Source of the DNA: Chloroflexi bacterium HGW-Chloroflexi-10
Lineage (GTDB): Bacteria; Chloroflexota; Anaerolineae; Anaerolineales; Anaerolineaceae
Assembly: GCA_002840755.1 (NCBI GenBank)
Contig: PHBZ01000004.1
Span: forward strand, 1 to 64,000
Direction: 5' to 3'
DNA length: 64,000 nt
Numbering within the stretch: position 1 is the stretch's first letter; each line of letters opens with the position of its first letter. Under the pieces are notes generated by a model. It saw only the letters and a program-made list of their open reading frames with translations, was not told the origin of the DNA and ran no database searches. This document shows, piece by piece, positions 9,069 to 17,610 of this stretch. The translations under genes were made by a program, and so were the position numbers.

Positions 9069-9932
9069 CTAAGGTAAATTCCAATATGAGATTTCTTCAA
9101 GTCCAACCGTAAAATTTTTTGTCTCCAGGCCAACGATAAAAGGGCCAAAATAACCTGGGTTAGAAAATGCATTATCTTCTACTTCCGCTACAACAACACC
9201 GTTGAGATAGTATTTATATTTATTGCCGGATTTCAAAATCCCTATTGTATTTTCCTGATCATTACCGGAGTGAATTTCGGTAGAATTATTCCAACCATTG
9301 AGATTGGTCAATCCATCGTCTTTCCAGCGCTGAATGGCAAAACGGCCATCACACGTCAACCCGAAATAATACCCACTTCCAGTTTCGTAATTTGGTGCCT
9401 GAACCAAAATCCCATATTGATCGCTTCCGGAACAAGATTGAGTTTTGTAAATGGCTTTCATATAATAATTTTGTGGTTTTTGACTGGTCAGCCGCCATCC
9501 TCTCCAACCTTCTGCATTGACGCTGGTAATTAATAACGCACCAGAATCCATTGTAAAACGGGTATGGCCGTCATCATACGCATTATTCAAACCAAAACGA
9601 GTACCATTATCTAAAGAGTCACTCCAATTTGGGGCACCAGTTGGTAAGCCGGCCAAAGTTGGCAATGGGGTAATTTCGGGCGTATTGGTAAGTGTTGGTG
9701 TCGTAGTCTGTTCTACTTGTGGGGTAACTGTGTTTTCTTCAGATGGCAATGTGGCTGTATTAATTAATATGGGAGGGGTCAGTATAGGGATATTTAGGGT
9801 ACTGGTCAATATCTTTGAAACTTCAGTAGCTACCAGATCAGGGGTGGGCGTATTATTGGAGGGCAAATTACAGGCAGATAATGCCAACAAGATCAGAAAT
9901 AAGGTAATTGATTGAAAAATGTGTTTATGCAT
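9069..9932 (-). CDS. Lipoprotein with concanavalin/LamG-like domain
   Basis: Probable surface lipoprotein. A hydrophobic signal peptide ends in the lipobox LSAC. Next comes a Thr/Pro-rich flexible stalk of roughly 70 residues, then a C-terminal beta-rich domain (GWRGWRL, GSGYYFGLTCDGRF, NKYKYYLNG, NPGYFGPFIVG) resembling LamG/DUF1080-type sugar-binding folds. The ATG at 9932 is preferred over the one at 9944 because GGAGAGG precedes it at a normal distance. The ligand is unknown. Thr/Pro stalks after the lipobox are common in Anaerolineae. Confidence 0.8.
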   Translation of the reverse strand: MHKHIFQSITLFLILLALSACNLPSNNTPTPDLVATEVSKILTSTLNIPILTPPILINTATLPSEENTVTPQVEQTTTPTLTNTPEITPLPTLAGLPTGAPNWSDSLDNGTRFGLNNAYDDGHTRFTMDSGALLITSVNAEGWRGWRLTSQKPQNYYMKAIYKTQSCSGSDQYGILVQAPNYETGSGYYFGLTCDGRFAIQRWKDDGLTNLNGWNNSTEIHSGNDQENTIGILKSGNKYKYYLNGVVVAEVEDNAFSNPGYFGPFIVGLETKNFTVGLEEISYWNLP

Positions 9933-10006
9933 TGACCTCTCCATTTGAAGAAACTTATATTATTATATTCTAATCAATTTTCTACAATCCTGTACTGTAT
10001 AAGAAA

Positions 10007-10636
10007 ATGGGCATATCAATAAAAAAACAAAAATTTTATTACGTCAAATTTCATAAGCCTTATGGGGTGATGTGTACATTTACAGACCCTGAAGGCAGAG
10101 CAACTATAGGGGATTATATTTCAATTCCGAATATCTATGCAGCCGGCCGTTTGGATTTGGACAGTGAGGGTCTGGTATTTTTAACGGATGATGGTTGGAT
10201 TAATCATCGTATAACCTCTCCTCAATTTCACCTACCGAAAACATATCTTGTTCAGGTGGAAGGCAAAATTACACCTGAGGCGATCAACGCTCTGCGAATT
10301 GGTCCAGTGATTAAGGGAGGGTTTCAAACCCAACGCTGCCAGGTACTGCAAGTATCTAATCCGGGATTTGAGGAAAGAATCAAACCGGTAACGCCGCATG
10401 GCGAAACCGGTTGGCTGCGGATTGTATTACGTGAGGGTAAAAAGCGCCAGGTACGGCACATGACCGCTGCAGTTGGTTTGCCAACTTTGCGTCTGGTAAG
10501 AGTATCAATTGGTCCGCTTGCATTGGGTGATTTGAAGCCGGGTGAATGGGCAGAATTATCGGATCAGGAATTGATGACCCTAAAGAATAATTTAAAGAAT
10601 GACCCGAACCTACATCGGCGAATGAATACTGTATAA
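10007..10636 (+). CDS. rluE: rRNA pseudouridine synthase, RluE type
   Basis: RsuA/RluB/E/F-family pseudouridine synthase, 209 residues, lacking an N-terminal S4 domain as RluE does. The catalytic motif AGRLDLDSEGL is near residue 47, with the Asp of RLD expected to be the nucleophile, and the family motif EGKKRQVRHM is near residue 145. In E. coli RluE modifies U2457 of 23S rRNA. It is divergent from the lipoprotein gene and probably begins a plus-strand run through ppgK, with a gap of 11 bases to the next gene. Confidence 0.88.
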   Translation: MGISIKKQKFYYVKFHKPYGVMCTFTDPEGRATIGDYISIPNIYAAGRLDLDSEGLVFLTDDGWINHRITSPQFHLPKTYLVQVEGKITPEAINALRIGPVIKGGFQTQRCQVLQVSNPGFEERIKPVTPHGETGWLRIVLREGKKRQVRHMTAAVGLPTLRLVRVSIGPLALGDLKPGEWAELSDQELMTLKNNLKNDPNLHRRMNTV

Positions 10637-10647
10637 TTCTTCTTATT

Positions 10648-12150
10648 ATGAAAACCCATGTAATCCAGTTGGAAGCACATGATGATTATATTTCTCTCCG
10701 CGATAAGATCAGGTGGGCAAAATCGCCGCGGGTATTATTGGTTTGGCCAAATAATGGAAAAACCAGATTATTGGATTTGGATTTAAAACTCATCACACGC
10801 TTCGCTGAAGATCAGGGAGCTCAATTGGCTTTTGTGTGTGATGATCTTCAGGTCATTGAGAAAAGCAAACAATATGGAATTCCATTGTTTTTAACTATTC
10901 CTGAAGCGCAGCGCAGAGCATGGCGCCGCCCGAAGCGATTGAAGCGAGTAACCATTCAGAGCCTCAGGAACAGGCAAACCAAATCTTTTAGGGATGCTAC
11001 CAAACCTGAAAAAAGTAACGTTCTCAATTTACCTCAATGGATGCGAATTCCGGTGTTTGTGACTGGTATATTTTCTGTTCTGGTTTTAGCAGCATTGTTT
11101 ATTCCCTCTGCCACTATAAACCTTAATCTTGTGGAACAAACACAATCCATAGAATTGAATGTATGGTCAAATCCTGAAATTCAAGAGGTGAATGTATCCG
11201 GCGCTGTTCCAGCTCACGTATTAAAAATTCAAGTTGAACAAATTCTCGAAGGAGAGAGCAGCGGTATGGATCGAATACCCAATCGTGCTGCTGAAGGGTT
11301 GGTTACGTTTCGAAATTTAACTGATCAATTAATTGAGATACCAGCCGGTCTGGTTGTTCGTACTGTTACAACCCCAGTGATTCGTTATCGGACCAGCAGA
11401 GCTACTCAACTCCCGGCAGGAATAGATTCGATGGTGGATGTCCCTGTTGTTTGCCTAACCAGCGGGATTGATGGTAATACTCCAGCCGGATCAATCCAGG
11501 CAGTTGAAGGGGATATTGGCGGCAATCTTGTAGTATTCAATGATGAACCTATGTCTGGTGGGGCAGAATTAAAAACATTTACTCCAACCGAAGCAGACTA
11601 TCGTTTGGCTGAAGAAAAAATGGAAACCTTATTGCGTGAGACCGCATTGGCAGAATTTTCCAGACAATATCCTGATGCTTTTATGTTACCCGAGGAGACT
11701 TTAAGCTTATCGAAAATGATTGATGAAGAAAGAAAACCGGAGATTGGAGTTCCTGCGGACCGATTTTCTTACCGGGTTCAAGCAGAGTTTTCGATATGGA
11801 TGATTGATAAAACAGAGCTTGAAATGATGACTGGATTAGCCCTATCCAGTGATTTCGGATTGGATCAGACAGCGAAAATAGGCACAATGAAGATTCAGAC
11901 AATTAAAGCTCCTAAATTGGATGAGAATAAAACAATGCGATGGCGAATCCATGCAGAACAACAGACCATTCCATTGATAGAAAAACAACCAATATTACAA
12001 AGCATTACAGGAAAAACCATACAGCAAGCGACATTAATAATGAAAAAAAATCTAAAATTGAATGAAGTTACCAGTATCGAAATTAAGCCTAAATTTTGGA
12101 CACGATTGCCTTATTTCCCGTTTCGGATGGAGTTGATTTGGAATGATTGA
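10648..12150 (+). CDS. Unknown single-pass membrane protein, baseplate-J-like exterior
   Basis: Protein of 500 residues in three parts. Residues 1-95 form a soluble, Rossmann-like domain, presumably cytoplasmic. A basic linker (RRAWRRPKRLKR) follows, then one hydrophobic helix at about residues 131-153. The long beta-rich exterior region (residues 155-500) contains segments of the kind often labelled baseplate J/gp47-like (RAAEGLVTFRNLTD, VVRTVTTPVIRYRT). There are no phage genes around, so a phage role is unlikely. It overlaps ruvX by eight bases and precedes mltG, suggesting a role in envelope or cell-wall biology. The function is unknown. Confidence 0.75.
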   Translation: MKTHVIQLEAHDDYISLRDKIRWAKSPRVLLVWPNNGKTRLLDLDLKLITRFAEDQGAQLAFVCDDLQVIEKSKQYGIPLFLTIPEAQRRAWRRPKRLKRVTIQSLRNRQTKSFRDATKPEKSNVLNLPQWMRIPVFVTGIFSVLVLAALFIPSATINLNLVEQTQSIELNVWSNPEIQEVNVSGAVPAHVLKIQVEQILEGESSGMDRIPNRAAEGLVTFRNLTDQLIEIPAGLVVRTVTTPVIRYRTSRATQLPAGIDSMVDVPVVCLTSGIDGNTPAGSIQAVEGDIGGNLVVFNDEPMSGGAELKTFTPTEADYRLAEEKMETLLRETALAEFSRQYPDAFMLPEETLSLSKMIDEERKPEIGVPADRFSYRVQAEFSIWMIDKTELEMMTGLALSSDFGLDQTAKIGTMKIQTIKAPKLDENKTMRWRIHAEQQTIPLIEKQPILQSITGKTIQQATLIMKKNLKLNEVTSIEIKPKFWTRLPYFPFRMELIWND

Positions 12151-12586
12151 TGATTTTCGGATTTTATCTATCGATCCCGGGGATAAACGAATTGGGATAG
12201 CTATGAGTGATTTAAGTGCCACAATTGCTTCACCAAACCGAGTATTACCTCATGTTCAACGGTTGGTCGATGCAAAAGCAATTGTAATGATCGCAAAAGA
12301 ATTCAACGTAAAAAGAATAGTTGTTGGACAGGCCCTGGATATCGAAGGATTGCCGACACCTTCCGGTCGAAAAGCTGCCCGATTAGCGGAAGCAATCCAG
12401 AGTCAGACAGACATTCCTGTAGTCCTTTGGGATGAGAGTTATAGTACGAATGCTGCCCGGACGGCACGAAAAGAGATGGGTGTTAAACGTGAAAAGCAAA
12501 AAGGTCATTTGGATGATCTGGCTGCAACGGTAATTTTGCAAACTTATTTGGATGAGAATTATCGGGAAATTCACCGAGCAGAGTGA
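12143..12586 (+). CDS. ruvX: RuvX/YqgF pre-16S rRNA nuclease
   Basis: YqgF-family RNase H-fold nuclease, 147 residues, the usual size. The N-terminal motif ILSIDPGDKRIGIAMSD contains the first catalytic Asp; the DESYST strand and the HLDDLAA helix give the other acidic positions. The family processes the 5' end of 16S rRNA precursor and was earlier proposed as a Holliday junction resolvase. The start lies inside the end of the upstream gene, giving translational coupling; mltG follows 15 bases later. Confidence 0.93.
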   Translation: MIDDFRILSIDPGDKRIGIAMSDLSATIASPNRVLPHVQRLVDAKAIVMIAKEFNVKRIVVGQALDIEGLPTPSGRKAARLAEAIQSQTDIPVVLWDESYSTNAARTARKEMGVKREKQKGHLDDLAATVILQTYLDENYREIHRAE

Positions 12587-12601
12587 TGGTATGGAGCAAG
12601 C

Positions 12602-13744
12602 ATGGTAAAAAACAAACCCAGTTCTACACTCACAATTTTGGTTATCTTCTTTTTTCTTTTTTTATGTGGATCCCTAGTGGCCGTTGTTTTTGGGACTGAA
12701 ATGATATTATCTGAAGTTGAACGAGTTTATGGAACATCAGAGACTTCTCTATCGAGCATACAAAGAATAAATTATGTCATTCAGTTGTATTTGAATGGCA
12801 GTGATCTGCTTATTGATAATATACCGAAGTCAGAACCACAATATTTTGAAATTTCTACTGGTGAAAGCGTCGGTCAGATCGCTTTTCGTCTTCAATCGGA
12901 TGGGTATATCAGCAATGCGGAGTTGTTTAAATCCTATTTAATTTACCGAGGTTATGACAGACATATTCAAGTGGGTGTTTTTCGAATTGACCCTGAAATG
13001 AATGGACTGGATATTGCTGAAAAATTATTGGATACTACGCCTGATAAAGTACGCTTTATTATTTTGGCCGGTTGGCGTGCGGAGGAAGTGGCTGCTGCTC
13101 TGGAGAACTTAGGATTTTCTTTTGGGAGTGATGATTTTCTAGCGATTATTAAAAATCCTCCCACCAATTGGATGCCGGAGGAGTTTCTCAATGCAAATAC
13201 CCTGGAAGGGTATTTAATGCCAGGAGAATATTTTGTGGATCGGGAAATCGTGTTAAGAGAATTTATTCAGATGATTCTAGCCCGTTTTACAGAAAGTGTT
13301 TCCAATGAAATCCGGACCGCGATCACTAACCAGGATCTGACTTTTGAGGAAGCAATCATTCTGGCATCCATTGTGGAACGTGAAGCTGTTGTAGATGAGG
13401 AGATGCCGATGATAGCCTCCGTATTTTTAAACCGGTATACTATCGGTATGAAATTGGATAGTGATCCTACAGTTCAATATGCGGTTGGATACAATTTTTC
13501 TCAAGTGACATGGTGGACGAATCCGTTATCTTTTGCAGATCTACAAAATAATTCAGATTTTAATACCTATATCTATGCCGGATTACCACCGACAGCCATA
13601 TGCAGCCCTGGTTTGAATGCTATTCAAGCCGTCGCCTTTCCGGCAGATACCCCCTATTATTATTTTCGAGCAAAATGTAATGGTTCGGGTCTGCATGAAT
13701 TTGCTATAAATTATGAAGAACATTTACAAAATGGTTGCCCATGA
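12602..13744 (+). CDS. mltG: Endolytic murein transglycosylase MltG
   Basis: Membrane-anchored lytic transglycosylase that cuts nascent glycan strands, 380 residues. One N-terminal helix spans about residues 9-30, followed by a LysM-like region and the YceG core. The motif ASIVEREAVVDEE carries the expected catalytic Glu at residue 259, and the LDSDPTVQYA motif is intact. The mltG-ruvX neighbourhood recurs in bacteria. The gene sits between ruvX and ppgK with short gaps, so it is likely co-transcribed. Confidence 0.93.
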   Translation: MVKNKPSSTLTILVIFFFLFLCGSLVAVVFGTEMILSEVERVYGTSETSLSSIQRINYVIQLYLNGSDLLIDNIPKSEPQYFEISTGESVGQIAFRLQSDGYISNAELFKSYLIYRGYDRHIQVGVFRIDPEMNGLDIAEKLLDTTPDKVRFIILAGWRAEEVAAALENLGFSFGSDDFLAIIKNPPTNWMPEEFLNANTLEGYLMPGEYFVDREIVLREFIQMILARFTESVSNEIRTAITNQDLTFEEAIILASIVEREAVVDEEMPMIASVFLNRYTIGMKLDSDPTVQYAVGYNFSQVTWWTNPLSFADLQNNSDFNTYIYAGLPPTAICSPGLNAIQAVAFPADTPYYYFRAKCNGSGLHEFAINYEEHLQNGCP

Positions 13745-13759
13745 TTTTAAGGAGGATGT

Positions 13760-14503
13760 ATGGAGGTTCTAGGTTTAGATATTGGTGGTTCCGGGATTAA
13801 GGGTGCTTTGGTTGATACGGTCAAGGGAGACTTGATCAGTGACCGGCATCGAATAGAAATGCCTGAAAATGCACCACCGCAGTTGGTTGCGGAATTAGTT
13901 TACAAAATTATAAAATTTTATGAATATTCCGGGCCTATAGGTTGCGGTTTCCCTGCAATTGTTCAACATGGTGTTGCATATTCCGCAGCAAATGTCAATT
14001 CTAATTGGATAGGTACCAATATCAATAATTTATTAACCGATATCAGCGGACAACCGGTTTACACCTTAAACGATGCCGACGCTGCCGGTGTTGCTGAGAT
14101 GCGTTTCGGCGCGGGGAAAGAATATCAAAAAGGAGTTGTTATCCTGTTGACATTAGGCACTGGAATTGGGTCTGCCATTTTTACTGATGGGGTCTTATTG
14201 CCCAATACGGAATTTGGTCATTTACAAATCCGCGGCAAGGATGCGGAACATCGCGCTTCGGATGCTGTGAGGCAAAATAAAGAACTTTCGTGGGAAAAAT
14301 GGGCAAAAAGGCTCCAAGAATACCTTGCGATAATGGAGGCGCTATTTTCACCCGATTTGTTTATTATTGGCGGTGGCGTAAGCAGGAAAACCGAAAAATA
14401 TTTACCTTTATTAAATTTAAGAACAAGGGTAGTACCGGCCATGTTACTAAACCAAGCCGGTATTGTTGGCGCCGCTATGTATGCTCAGGAACAAAATAGT
14501 TAG
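13760..14503 (+). CDS. ppgK: Polyphosphate glucokinase (ROK family)
   Basis: Cytoplasmic sugar kinase, 247 residues, matching polyphosphate/ATP glucokinases. Seen: the N-terminal phosphate loop LDIGGSGIKGALVD, the catalytic LNDADAAG strand, TLGTGIGS, and the FGHLQIRGKDAEHRASD segment characteristic of PpgK rather than ordinary ROK glucokinases. It lacks the ROK zinc motif. An AAGGAGG Shine-Dalgarno sequence precedes the start. Its stop overlaps the stop of the convergent lyase gene by a few bases, leaving no space for a terminator. It would supply glucose 6-phosphate to the glycogen and pentose phosphate genes elsewhere in the window. Confidence 0.9.
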   Translation: MEVLGLDIGGSGIKGALVDTVKGDLISDRHRIEMPENAPPQLVAELVYKIIKFYEYSGPIGCGFPAIVQHGVAYSAANVNSNWIGTNINNLLTDISGQPVYTLNDADAAGVAEMRFGAGKEYQKGVVILLTLGTGIGSAIFTDGVLLPNTEFGHLQIRGKDAEHRASDAVRQNKELSWEKWAKRLQEYLAIMEALFSPDLFIIGGGVSRKTEKYLPLLNLRTRVVPAMLLNQAGIVGAAMYAQEQNS

Positions 14504-15933
14504 GAGATGATTCCGCCTTCGGTAAATCGCCGTAAATCGGTAAAAACGGATTCCACATCAGCTGCAGATAAAGGCTTCTGACTATTTTTATTGATTAGCT
14601 TTCCTTCTTGAGCTTTTTGTATTGCCAGAGAGCGGATCGTTAATCCCAGAGCATTTGCTTCTTTCACCAATTCAGCACCAACCTGGTAGCCGATAATTGG
14701 GTTTAATGCGGTTACCAGAATGGTGTTTTTCTCCAACCAACCGGTGGCTTTTTCTGTATTGGCTTTAAGACCGATTACGCATCTGGTAGTAAAAGCATCA
14801 ATACTACCTATCATAACCTGCATCATTTCAAATAAATTATGGGCGATGATTGGCATCATAACATTTAACTCCAATTGTCCGGCCTGGGCGGCTAATGCAA
14901 TCGTGGTGTCGTTTCCCATAATGTGAAACATTGCCATGTTGAGCATTTCGGCCAGGACCGGATTCACTTTTCCTGGCATGATACTGGATCCTGGCTGTAC
15001 TGCCGGTAAGCGAAGTTCATCCAGCCCGGTGGCTGGCCCTGAAGATAATAACCGGAAGTCGTTTGCAATGCGTGTAAGCGTGATGGCCAATGTACGCATG
15101 GATGCTGAGAAATCCGACATGTCTGCCATGGATTGCATACTTTCAAATAAATTATCAGATGGGTTTAACTCCAAACCGGTTATTTGATGTAACTGTTTGA
15201 CCATGCGTAGATAGTATTCCGGATGCGCATTAAGCCCTGAACCGGTAGCTGTGCCCCCGATCCCCAAACGGCGGAGGCCCTCCGCTGAGCGGCGGATACG
15301 CTCAGCGTCCCGTTGGACGGCACGGGCATACGCACCAAATTCCTGCCCCAAACGGACCGGTACTGCATCCTGCAAATGAGTTCTCCCAGATTTGATGATT
15401 GAATCAAATTCCGTTGCTTTTGTTTCCAATGCATCTGCTAAATTTTGGATGGCAAGCATTAATTCATCCAAGCGCCAAAGACTACCCAGACGGATGGCAG
15501 TGGGGATTGTATCGTTTGTTGATTGCCCCATGTTAACATGATCATTTGGATTTACAGTGTATTCTCCAATCTGTCCACCAAGAATCTGGGTTGCGCGGTT
15601 TGCGATCACCTCATTTACATTCATATTGTGACTGGTACCTGCACCAGCCTGGAAAGGGTCGACGACGAACATTGAATTCCAATCGCCCTGCATGATTTCA
15701 TTGCCTGCCTGAATAATAGCATTGGCAATTGATGGATCCAAAAGTCCAAGATCCAAATGGACCTGGGCCGCGGCGACCTTAATAGCTGCCATTGACCAGA
15801 TGAAAGCAAAATAGGGCTTTAAATTAGAAACAGGAAAGTTAATCACTGCTCTTTGGGTTTGGGCACCGTACAAGGCATCTTCCGGAACCTGTATGGTTCC
15901 CAGAGAATCTTTTTCCAGTCGAAAACTGCTCAT
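14500..15933 (-). CDS. aspA: Aspartate ammonia-lyase (aspartase/fumarase family)
   Basis: Lyase of the aspartase/class II fumarase superfamily, about 477 residues. Family signatures are GRTHLQDA, NPNDHVNMGQSTND and GSSIMPGKVNP. Features leaning to aspartase are AGAGTSHNMN (fumarases usually have GSGTQ-NMN), LGQEFGAYAR and AGQLELNVM. Aspartase would release ammonia from aspartate to give fumarate; class II fumarase is the real alternative. GGAGG lies just upstream of two adjacent ATGs at 15936 and 15933, so the longer TTG start at 15945 is unlikely. A terminator separates it from the ferredoxin gene upstream. Confidence 0.72.
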   Translation of the reverse strand: MSSFRLEKDSLGTIQVPEDALYGAQTQRAVINFPVSNLKPYFAFIWSMAAIKVAAAQVHLDLGLLDPSIANAIIQAGNEIMQGDWNSMFVVDPFQAGAGTSHNMNVNEVIANRATQILGGQIGEYTVNPNDHVNMGQSTNDTIPTAIRLGSLWRLDELMLAIQNLADALETKATEFDSIIKSGRTHLQDAVPVRLGQEFGAYARAVQRDAERIRRSAEGLRRLGIGGTATGSGLNAHPEYYLRMVKQLHQITGLELNPSDNLFESMQSMADMSDFSASMRTLAITLTRIANDFRLLSSGPATGLDELRLPAVQPGSSIMPGKVNPVLAEMLNMAMFHIMGNDTTIALAAQAGQLELNVMMPIIAHNLFEMMQVMIGSIDAFTTRCVIGLKANTEKATGWLEKNTILVTALNPIIGYQVGAELVKEANALGLTIRSLAIQKAQEGKLINKNSQKPLSAADVESVFTDLRRFTEGGIIS

Positions 15934-15960
15934 CATTTCCTCCAAATTCGTTCAGTCCAG

Positions 15961-15991
15961 AAATAAAAGAGGAAGTCGGCTGACTTCCTCT
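15961..15991 (-). terminator. Terminator of the ferredoxin gene
   Basis: A perfect 10-bp stem (15968-15977 with 15982-15991) with a four-base loop is followed on the minus strand by TTTTATTT. It lies just after the ferredoxin stop and before the lyase start. Confidence 0.8.
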
Positions 15992-16013
15992 GTGAATTTT
16001 TGAACGAAGTGTT

Positions 16014-16424
16014 TTATCCAGCGGCGCTGTATCCGGGTCCCTCTGTGAAGAAAGCCGCATTCAAGGCTGTTGCTGGTGTCAGATCTACCTCATCCCCTGC
16101 AGCCAGGGATTTAGTTCCTTCCAGATGAACTGGTTCACCGTCGTGGTTAGTACCATCATATACTTCGGAAAATCCGGCAGTACCAACTGGCATTGAAATT
16201 TTTTCACCGCCTTTAGCAATATAGGCATCCGGAACTTCATCTTCAGGAAAAATAGCCTCGTAGGGACATTCCGGAACACAGGCTCCACAATCAATGCAGG
16301 TATCGGGATCGATATAAAACCAGGGATACTTATCTTCCGGTTTGCCGGGAACGATGCATTCTACTGGGCAAACAGTCACACAACCGCCGTCTCGTAAACA
16401 CAAACTGGTAATTACATGCGTCAT
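16014..16424 (-). CDS. Seven-iron type ferredoxin with C-terminal extension
   Basis: Small electron carrier, 136 residues. Cluster 1 cysteines are C9, C15, C19 and C23 (the last two in CPVEC); cluster 2 is the full CIDCGACVPECP motif. The spacing of the first site resembles [3Fe-4S]/[4Fe-4S] ferredoxins of the FdxA type. About 70 residues follow the clusters, longer than typical FdxA, and end in a Gly/Ala-rich tail. The start has GGAGG at ideal spacing. The gene is monocistronic, judged by its own terminator. Its redox partner is not evident from the neighbours. Confidence 0.88.
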   Translation of the reverse strand: MTHVITSLCLRDGGCVTVCPVECIVPGKPEDKYPWFYIDPDTCIDCGACVPECPYEAIFPEDEVPDAYIAKGGEKISMPVGTAGFSEVYDGTNHDGEPVHLEGTKSLAAGDEVDLTPATALNAAFFTEGPGYSAAG

Positions 16425-16515
16425 GATTTCCTCCGAAAATTAGTTTTGGATGTTAAAATGGCTTTGTTTAGAAGTATTTATTTTAGATGGAGATCCAATT
16501 CTTTAATAATTAGAT

Positions 16516-16544
16516 CTATTCAAGCATTCATTTAAATTGAATAG
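16516..16544. repeat. 8-bp inverted repeat upstream of ferredoxin and transporter
   Basis: Arms CTATTCAA (16516-16523) and TTGAATAG (16537-16544) are exact inverted copies separated by 13 bases. They lie in the 198-base divergent region between the ferredoxin and the EamA transporter, where a regulator could bind. No U-run follows on either strand, so it is not a typical terminator. Confidence 0.4.
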
Positions 16545-16622
16545 GTAATTTATTGAAAAAATAAGATACTCCGATTACAGTTTTCATTTTAGCCACGGGA
16601 AATTTGTTTGTCAAGCGAAGAT

Positions 16623-17576
16623 ATGAGCCTTAAAAATAAAAATTCGAAACAGGATTTAATCCCATTTTCAGTGTTGTTGTTTGGAATTATCGCTGTATCC
16701 AGTGCATCTATTTTGATTCGGAATGCCCAGGATAATGCTCCATCTTTGGTTATTGCCGCAATCCGATTAAGCGTGGCGACCATCCTGCTTTTGCCATATA
16801 TCCTTATAAAATACAGAAAACAACCGATACCATTAAAAAGAAAAGAAGTGTTTTTACTGGTTGTGTCAGGCATTTTCCTTGCTCTTCATTTTGCTACATG
16901 GATTACTTCCCTGAAATACACATCAATTGCCAGTTCTGTGGTGCTGGTTACTACAACACCATTATGGGTTGCCTTATTTTCGCCAATTTTCCTGAAAGAA
17001 AGAATCTCGTGGAGAGGCTGGCTGGGTTTGATTTTAGCGATGGCCGGAAGCGTTGGGGTGATTGCCTTTGAGAATTGTTTGTGGTCTTCAGAATCTACCC
17101 TGACATGTGATTATTTTCAAGCAGGCGAATCTTCAAACAGTCTTTTTGGAAATTTTTTAGCGTTAGCAGGTGCATGGATGGCTTGCGGCTACATACTTGT
17201 CGGCAGAAAAATACGACCACAATTACAATTATCCGTTTATATATTTAGCGTCTATGGTACGGCTGCATTATTTTTGCTTAGCTGGGCATTGCTCGCAGGA
17301 TATTCTTTTTATGGCTATACTGGAAAAACATATCTCTGGATGTTTTTGTTGGGAGTTATCCCACAGTTATTGGGGCATACATCTTTTAATTGGGCGCTAG
17401 GATATTTGCCGGCAGCTTTCGTTTCGGTTGCTCTTATTGGTGAACCTATTGGCGCGATTTTTCTGGCTTATGTTTTGTTGTCAGAAATACCTACTGGAGG
17501 GGAATTGGCTGGCGGTTTGTTGATCCTAATAGGAGTCATCATTGTTTCTTTTTCTAATCTAAGTGATAAAAAATAA
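16623..17576 (+). CDS. EamA/DMT-family transporter
   Basis: Inner-membrane permease of the drug/metabolite transporter superfamily, about 317 residues with ten predicted helices arranged as two EamA repeats. The helix starting ISWRGWLGLILAMAGSVGVI and the closing ALIGEPIGAIFLAYVLL segment are typical. The substrate is unknown; relatives export amino acids, metabolites or drugs. A TTG at 16608 would add five residues; neither start has a good Shine-Dalgarno sequence, and the ATG is preferred. A hairpin between this gene and the convergent malQ can end both transcripts. Confidence 0.88.
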   Translation: MSLKNKNSKQDLIPFSVLLFGIIAVSSASILIRNAQDNAPSLVIAAIRLSVATILLLPYILIKYRKQPIPLKRKEVFLLVVSGIFLALHFATWITSLKYTSIASSVVLVTTTPLWVALFSPIFLKERISWRGWLGLILAMAGSVGVIAFENCLWSSESTLTCDYFQAGESSNSLFGNFLALAGAWMACGYILVGRKIRPQLQLSVYIFSVYGTAALFLLSWALLAGYSFYGYTGKTYLWMFLLGVIPQLLGHTSFNWALGYLPAAFVSVALIGEPIGAIFLAYVLLSEIPTGGELAGGLLILIGVIIVSFSNLSDKK

Positions 17577-17605
17577 TCGCACCAGGATTTGTCTGATGCG
17601 ATTTT
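17570..17605. terminator. Bidirectional terminator between transporter and malQ
   Basis: Arms AATCGCA (17575-17581) and TGCGATT (17597-17603), extended by CAG/CTG across a one-base bulge, are flanked by A-rich sequence upstream and TTTT downstream. It sits between two convergent genes. Confidence 0.7.
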
Positions 17606-17610
17606 GATAT

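Noticed and set aside
10648..12150. Prophage or contractile injection system, suggested by baseplate-J-like segments
   Set aside because: No other phage or sheath genes are nearby, the protein has a membrane helix, and it sits in a housekeeping operon.
14500..15933. Firm assignment to class II fumarase
   Set aside because: AGAGTSHNMN and the LGQEFGAYAR and AGQLELNVM segments fit aspartases better, although GRTHLQDA and GSSIMPGKVNP occur in both. It was called aspartase with moderate confidence.
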